In this document: one piece after another, positions 59,711 through 64,000 of the stretch
Layout of the letters: every line of letters starts with the position of its first letter
Position numbering within the stretch: the stretch's first letter is position 1
NCBI GenBank assembly: GCA_022843955.1
Contig: JALHMQ010000005.1
Span: forward strand, 1 to 64,000
Source: Burkholderiaceae bacterium
Lineage (GTDB): Bacteria; Pseudomonadota; Gammaproteobacteria; Burkholderiales; Burkholderiaceae_F
DNA: 64,000 bases
Reading direction: 5' to 3'
Notes under the pieces: model-generated
The model's input: the letters and a program-made list of their open reading frames with translations, nothing else
Database searches by the model: none
What the model was told of the DNA's origin: nothing
Made by a program: the position numbers and the translations under genes

Positions 59711-60217
59711 ATGGGCGCAATCGAGCAGACCAACCTCTCCTCCGATGAACTCGGTGGCTACCTACTCGAGGAACCCGCACCGCCACACAACCGATTCGAC
59801 ATCGGCTTGGCTCTTGCTGGAGCAATTTCCGCAGGCGCATACACCGCGGGTGTTCTCGACTTCCTCATCGAGGCGCTGGACGCTTGGGAACAGGCAAAGG
59901 CGGATGCTCGACAGCAGTTCGGAGACGACACTTCAACTTGGCCCGTGCCGGGCCATGATGTCAGGCTGCGCATCATGTCCGGCGCCTCGGCGGGTGCCAT
60001 TACCGCCGCGATCGCTGCCGTCGCGCTGAGATACAAGTTCAGTCATCGCTACGCCGGCACGGATGGTGATGGGAACCCCTTCTTCACTGCCTGGGTGAAG
60101 CGAATCGATATCCGCCACTTGTTGACGACCCATGACTTGCAGGACAAGAAGGCGCCACTGCGCTCTCTTCGACCCCGGCGCGGCCCTCAAGAGCGGCACT
60201 ATCCTTTCGACTCATAA
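59711..60217 (+). pseudogene. Truncated patatin-like phospholipase
   Basis: GGAGG lies ten bases before ATG 59711. The frame has the patatin oxyanion loop and nucleophile elbow (IGLALAGAISAGAYTAGVLD; IMSGASAGAITAAIAA with GxSxG) and DKKAPLRSL, but ends after only ~168 codons in random sequence. Full-length relatives are several times longer and include the catalytic Asp. It is a 5' remnant of a lipase of the type used in some anti-phage systems. Confidence 0.7.
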
Positions 60218-60236
60218 CCAGGGGAATTGGGCGCGG

Positions 60237-61029
60237 ATGATTCGCTTTCATGAAGGGTCCGGCTCGAGTCAGATCGAGCTGTTGGACGCGTCCTTCACGC
60301 AGGCCGAGTGGACCAGGCTACGCGCTGTCGCGGTCGGGCTCCTCGAGCGCCGCGGCCACTTTCCGGCAAGCGAGTTTCTGTCCCAGCATCCTTTCGGGCT
60401 CTTCCACGGGACCAACAGCTTTGGTGACGACTTCTGCGTGCTCTAGATGCAGGCCGAGATGGACAAGTACGTCGGCCGAGATGGCCGACGACATGCAAAT
60501 GCGCCACAACGCCAAGCGCGCTGCTGAAGCTGTCGGGGAAGTGAGCGGCCAACATGAGCGTTTCGTCGCAATGGACCTTCTGCAAGCCACTGGACCCGCA
60601 GCTGTGGCGCCCCCTATCCTCGAGATCACCTCTGATACCGTTGAGCGCGCGCTCCGGGACGCCGAGCGCCTGCTCGCGACCGAGGGCGCGACCAGTGGTG
60701 TGGACCGGATCCACACCGCGTTCCATGGCTACCTGCGCGCACTTGCCTCGCGAGCCAATCTTGGTCACTCGGACGCAGCCGGGGTGACGGAGCTATTCCG
60801 CCTGATCCGTGCACAGCATCCGTCGTTTGCTGCAAATGCGGCTCACCAAGCCGAGATTGACAAGATCCTCCGAGCACTCGCGAACGTTGTCGACACGTTG
60901 AATCCGCTGCGCAATCAAAGCAGCGTGGCCCACCCCAACGTCGACCTCTTGGCGGAGCCAGAAGCGATGCTATTCATCAACAGCGTTCGATGTCTGCTTC
61001 ACTACATGAACGCAAAGACGAAGATGTAG
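60237..61029 (+). pseudogene. Abortive-infection (Abi_C-type) protein gene, disrupted
   Basis: The first part (60237-60446) reads MIRFHEGSGSS to HPFGLFHGTNSFGDDFCVL and stops at TAG. Coding continues across it (MQAEMDKYVG), then shifts frame to MADDMQMRHNAK from 60481. The latter part contains LEITSDTVERALRDAERLLA, AFHGYLRALASRA and VDTLNPLRNQSSVAHPN, the RNxxxxAHP-type motif of the Abi C-terminal domain, ending at 61029. A nonsense codon plus a frameshift separate two halves of one gene. The 60481-61029 part could still be expressed alone. Confidence 0.7.
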
Positions 61030-61269
61030 ACAGATTTCGGCCTGGCACGACGGTTCTAAGTGGCCGTCGGGTACCGAAAATCAGTGCTGACTGCGATTGA
61101 TCGATCAGCTTGCCGATCATCGAACGTTTGCTCACACTGGTTCCCCGCCCTACTGCATCTGTGGAGGACTTAACCCTGTTATCAAGCCTTGAAGGACCCG
61201 GGTGCCTCTGCATGCCGGGTCGTCGCCACGCTCGATGACACCCTCGAATCCCTCGTTGGTTAGGTCGGG

Positions 61270-61716
61270 TCAATCTCGCACTCTATGGAGCGTTCCTGTC
61301 AGCGATCGCCTGGCCATCCTGCGCCCTTCGACGACGACCTCGTGTGACGCACCGACACTCATAACAGTCTCGCTCATCTGCAGCGCCCCGGTGTAGTTGA
61401 GACCGTCTGGCTCGCCGCAACCATTCAGCCGGACGTCGATGAGCGCGACGCCGCCGCTGAGCAAACGCACCGCGCCTTCACCCTCGCACCGGCCTGGACC
61501 TTCCATCTCGATCCTGCCGTCGACCGCTATGTCCGCCTGCATCGCCAGCGCAGTCGTAACCCGGCCGCGCGTTCCAGACTGTGCTGTGCCAGTCAGGTGC
61601 AGCGTCCCCGACCAAGCGCCGGCAAACCGCGGACTCCACTGACCAAGCAACCGACCAGGCGCCGCCGCAGTACTGATAGCCAGCACTATGCCCACCGAGA
61701 CGAACGCTCCCTTCAT
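61270..61716 (-). CDS. Small secreted protein (148 aa)
   Basis: The start at 61716 (MKGAFVSVGIVLAISTAAAP) gives a Sec-type signal peptide cut near Ala-Ala. Its ATG overlaps the stop of the upstream recombinase-like gene. The mature part is beta-rich with two Cys (GPGRCEGE, RLNGCGEPDG) likely disulphide-bonded. Function unknown. Confidence 0.6.
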   Translation of the reverse strand: MKGAFVSVGIVLAISTAAAPGRLLGQWSPRFAGAWSGTLHLTGTAQSGTRGRVTTALAMQADIAVDGRIEMEGPGRCEGEGAVRLLSGGVALIDVRLNGCGEPDGLNYTGALQMSETVMSVGASHEVVVEGRRMARRSLTGTLHRVRD

Positions 61717-62789
61717 CACAGGACCCGACGCATTGCTGCCTTGATGCCGGTCTCGGCTGCAACGGTGACTTTGCCGCGCCCGAGCAGACGCCTGACCCAA
61801 GCTCCCGGTTTCATCGACTTGCCCCTAAGCACGTGCATGACGACCTCTTCGCCGGCGCCCTCCTCAAGTAGCCTGGCCGCCAGTCGGCGGTGGGCGAGCC
61901 GCATGATCGACGACCGCTGCAACGACGCCTTCACACTCACTCGCGTCATGTGGGTGATCAAGTCGCGCGCGCGGTCCGCCTCATTCTTTCCCGTCTCTTC
62001 AGCCCCTCGCCGGCGCGTCTCCCTGCTCGCTCCGGCGCGCGCTGGCCGACAGAACAGCAACCTGCCTGCGCCCAACACGCTCAACGCCTCCCGCAGATTC
62101 GGGGCAGCTCTCGTCTTGCTCATTACCTGCACGTGCTCGACCAGCGCCGATCTCACGCGCTCGTTTGAGAGGTAGTACGTCTTCGAGCGGCCGCTCCGCT
62201 CGATGACGACCTGATCGCGCAGCGCGCCTCGCTCGTCGACCACGTCGGCCACCGTCAGCCTGGCCAAATCCACCCACCACATGCCCGTGCCAAAGATGAG
62301 CGATATCACCGCGACGGCCAGCTCGCGGTCGTCGACCGACCGCGCAGCAGCGAGCATCCCTTCAGCGATGTCCCCGCTTTCCTCAGACCATCCGCTGCGC
62401 GTTCTCGCGACGAACAGTGCTGCGCCTGACTGCAGCGCTGCCTCGACCTTCTTCACCTGGGCAGCGCAGGTCACCCTGTCTTCCAACGCTCTCTTGATTG
62501 GCCCGTCGATCCGACGTGGCTCGTCGTCCCTTGACGCTGACGCCGTCAGCACCGCCTTAACGCCTTCCGTCACCGACATCGTGCAGCGATCGGTTGTCTT
62601 CGCGACTGCTTCAATACTGGATCCCGCCAACAGCGACTTGGCCGCCGCGACGCCCATCAGAAGCTTCTTCCGTCCAGCTGCGCTTCGCACCGGCACGAGC
62701 TCCACCGTCTTGCTCGCACTTCGCTCCGACATGCCGCATCGCTCGGCGGTCTCGATCTCGCTTAGGTCCATAGTGGCGTTGTTGTCCAT
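61716..62789 (-). CDS. Tyrosine-recombinase-like protein lacking Arg I
   Basis: The start at 62789 (MDNNATMDLSE) is favoured; the frame extends to 62837. The 357-residue product has a HTH-like N-terminus (ETAERCGMSERSASKTVEL) and a recombinase-type core (ISLIFGTGMWWVDLARLTVA), with Trp where Arg I belongs. The C-terminal IMRLAHRRLAARLLEEGAGE resembles the HxxR helix but the end lacks a clear LGH...Tyr. It is likely DNA-binding. It is coupled to the secreted-protein gene at 61716. Confidence 0.6.
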   Translation of the reverse strand: MDNNATMDLSEIETAERCGMSERSASKTVELVPVRSAAGRKKLLMGVAAAKSLLAGSSIEAVAKTTDRCTMSVTEGVKAVLTASASRDDEPRRIDGPIKRALEDRVTCAAQVKKVEAALQSGAALFVARTRSGWSEESGDIAEGMLAAARSVDDRELAVAVISLIFGTGMWWVDLARLTVADVVDERGALRDQVVIERSGRSKTYYLSNERVRSALVEHVQVMSKTRAAPNLREALSVLGAGRLLFCRPARAGASRETRRRGAEETGKNEADRARDLITHMTRVSVKASLQRSSIMRLAHRRLAARLLEEGAGEEVVMHVLRGKSMKPGAWVRRLLGRGKVTVAAETGIKAAMRRVL

Positions 62790-62936
62790 CGTGTGCGCAG
62801 CATTTGAATCTCGCCGCCGCTCGCACGCAACGCTCACTCACCACGCAATCCACGAGGCTTTCTGCTCTGGCCCGACCCTCTCGGCGCGATGCTCGCCGCA
62901 GTCGCCATGCTGCGCCATCAGTCGCCCCGTACCGCG

Positions 62937-63482
62937 CTACGCGCGCGCGCGCCTCAGGGCTTCTTGCTGAGCCTCGTCAGACAGATCCCACCACCACAAG
63001 GGAAACTCGTCGACGCGTGCATCCTGGCTCGTCGCCACCGCGCGCAGCTGGTCCAAGCGCTCGTCCGTCAGTGACAGCACTTCCTTCTCTATTCGCGCTC
63101 GCCTCATCCGCTCTTGGTCTCGCTCCTCGGCCTCCGCCGCTTGCAGCCGCTCCAGTTCCCAGCGTTGCTTCACTGACCAGCGAGCCGCCGCGGCCGCTTC
63201 GCACAGCTCGACGTAGCCACTGAACTCCGCGAAAAGCGCCTTTCCGATCCTGCGCAACTCTTCGTCCTCACCACGCTCTGCATAGGCCGCGATCGCTTGA
63301 AGTGCGAGCCGCTTGCCGGTTCCGTCCATGCCGCTCAGCACGTCCGCCAGATCTACCGGATGCCTTTCACCGTTCCACAGGGACAGGAGCAGCTTGGCCA
63401 TTCGGCTGCCTCCGCCTGTGTCAGAGCCCCCTCGCCTAAGCCACTCGTACGCTAGACCGTAAGCTGTCGTTAAGTTGTCCAA
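62937..63482 (-). CDS. Hypothetical protein resembling DUF7673-type
   Basis: The 181-residue product has YGLAYEWLRRGGSDTGGGSR followed by MAKLLLSLWNGERHPVDLAD, which recalls a family of small plasmid proteins with an LLxxAxxDTGxSRxVAxFLLxWWN pattern (DUF7673). The second half is a charged helix (RQ/ER-rich, about 120-155). Role unknown. Confidence 0.5.
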   Translation of the reverse strand: MDNLTTAYGLAYEWLRRGGSDTGGGSRMAKLLLSLWNGERHPVDLADVLSGMDGTGKRLALQAIAAYAERGEDEELRRIGKALFAEFSGYVELCEAAAAARWSVKQRWELERLQAAEAEERDQERMRRARIEKEVLSLTDERLDQLRAVATSQDARVDEFPLWWWDLSDEAQQEALRRARA

Positions 63483-63600
63483 GCTAGATCCCCATACTTT
63501 GTTGATGTTCGTCGACCTGTTGCATTCATTCCCTGACGAGTCTACGAGCTTGCTGTCACACGCCTAGAATCGCAGATGATCTCAACCACGCCAGCTGCCG

Positions 63601-64000
63601 ATGACGTCGAATCCCGCTCGTTCTCCAGGCGATGTGCAAATCTCCCCGGCCGAGCGCCTGGCCGTCATTGCTCAAGACCTCAGGCGGCACCTGACCTCCC
63701 CTTCGGTTGACTCCCTCGTTTCCGTTGCGGCGGCACACAACGAAGTCAGGAATATGCCGTCGTCGGCAGCGGTCGTCTCCTGCCTGCTCGACGTCGCACA
63801 GTACTTCTACGTTTCCGGTCAAGCCGTCCTTGGCCTCGAGCCCGCGGCAAGCGCGGTCGCGGCCGCTCGCAGCCTTGGCGACCCAGCTACCCTTCGCCGC
63901 GCGCTTACGTTCCAGGCTGCGTTACTTCCTGACACCGGCAACATTCCCGCCGCAATCGAGTCTTGCGCGGAAGCTATCGACTTGGCGGTGAGAACCGGCG
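63601..64000 (+). CDS. TPR-like N-terminus of a further HD-GYP-family protein (cut by window edge)
   Basis: ATG 63601 opens a frame (MTSNPARSPGDVQISPAERL) running to the window end. Residues ~65-130 (LGLEPAASAVAAARSLGDPA, LRRALTFQAALLPDTGNIPA) align with the repeat regions of the 12677 protein (VEAARAHGHLGQLRVALSFQ) and the 46569 protein (LRPALTFQGSLCAHAGNSAA). The HD-GYP domain, if present, lies beyond the window. No double-glycine peptide gene was found in the 118 bases upstream. Confidence 0.75.
   Translation, partial: MTSNPARSPGDVQISPAERLAVIAQDLRRHLTSPSVDSLVSVAAAHNEVRNMPSSAAVVSCLLDVAQYFYVSGQAVLGLEPAASAVAAARSLGDPATLRRALTFQAALLPDTGNIPAAIESCAEAIDLAVRTG

Overview
The window is high-GC DNA with the look of a betaproteobacterium (Burkholderiales-like; this is inference from codon use, the chemotaxis genes and IS types). 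It reads as a large accessory replicon or integrative element. It has many small orphan genes, a long DNA-processing operon, several tyrosine-recombinase-like genes, IS and RIT transposable elements, and decayed defence genes. I see no rRNA, tRNA, CRISPR array or complete conjugation apparatus.

Layout. 1-121 is the end of an IS5-type element. 250-12,300 holds small, mostly unrecognised genes on both strands, plus a UvrD-like helicase, two lipoproteins and a pair of paralogous membrane proteins. 12,373-15,084 holds a 36-residue double-glycine peptide gene divergent from a TPR-like/HD-GYP gene. 15,549-25,218 is an sbcC-like gene split by a ~7.2 kb recombinase-in-trio (RIT) element that carries an MCP and a CheW gene. 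25,229-39,932 is a long minus-strand gene series: SSB, SbcD, a metal-binding-type protein, DinG/XPD-like and XPB-like helicases, SGNH hydrolase plus MBOAT acyltransferase, DUF1173 and a recombinase-like protein.

40,149-49,086 is the most striking region. A LuxR-type response regulator and a hybrid kinase are followed by a degenerate HD-GYP protein. Then come a 47-residue double-glycine peptide gene divergent from an HD-GYP gene, and another HD-GYP gene divergent from three tandem 47-residue peptide genes. Together with the 12.4-14.6 kb locus this gives three independent cases of the same divergent pair. The peptides all match the Leu(-12)/Leu(-7)/hydrophobic(-4)/Gly-Gly leader pattern and would release 6-8 residue hydrophobic tails. 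The HD-GYP partners have helical-repeat N-termini, the fold that binds short peptide pheromones in RRNPP receptors. I infer a Gram-negative peptide-signalling system whose output is cyclic-di-GMP turnover. A fifth TPR-like protein of this family is cut by the right window edge.

49,087-64,000 is a mixed accessory zone: a decayed ATP-dependent ligase, a recombinase-like gene behind a long inverted repeat, a broken integrase, an IS1182-type element, a two-HTH regulator, a polytopic membrane protein with a glycosyltransferase and two methyltransferases, decayed patatin and abortive-infection genes, and another recombinase-like protein.

The second major observation is the RIT element in sbcC. Its ends are equal-length (424 bp) inverted repeats, each encoding an inward-facing replacement sbcC 3' end. 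Both ends stay open and in frame with the target, so insertion in either orientation could rebuild the target protein's C-terminus.
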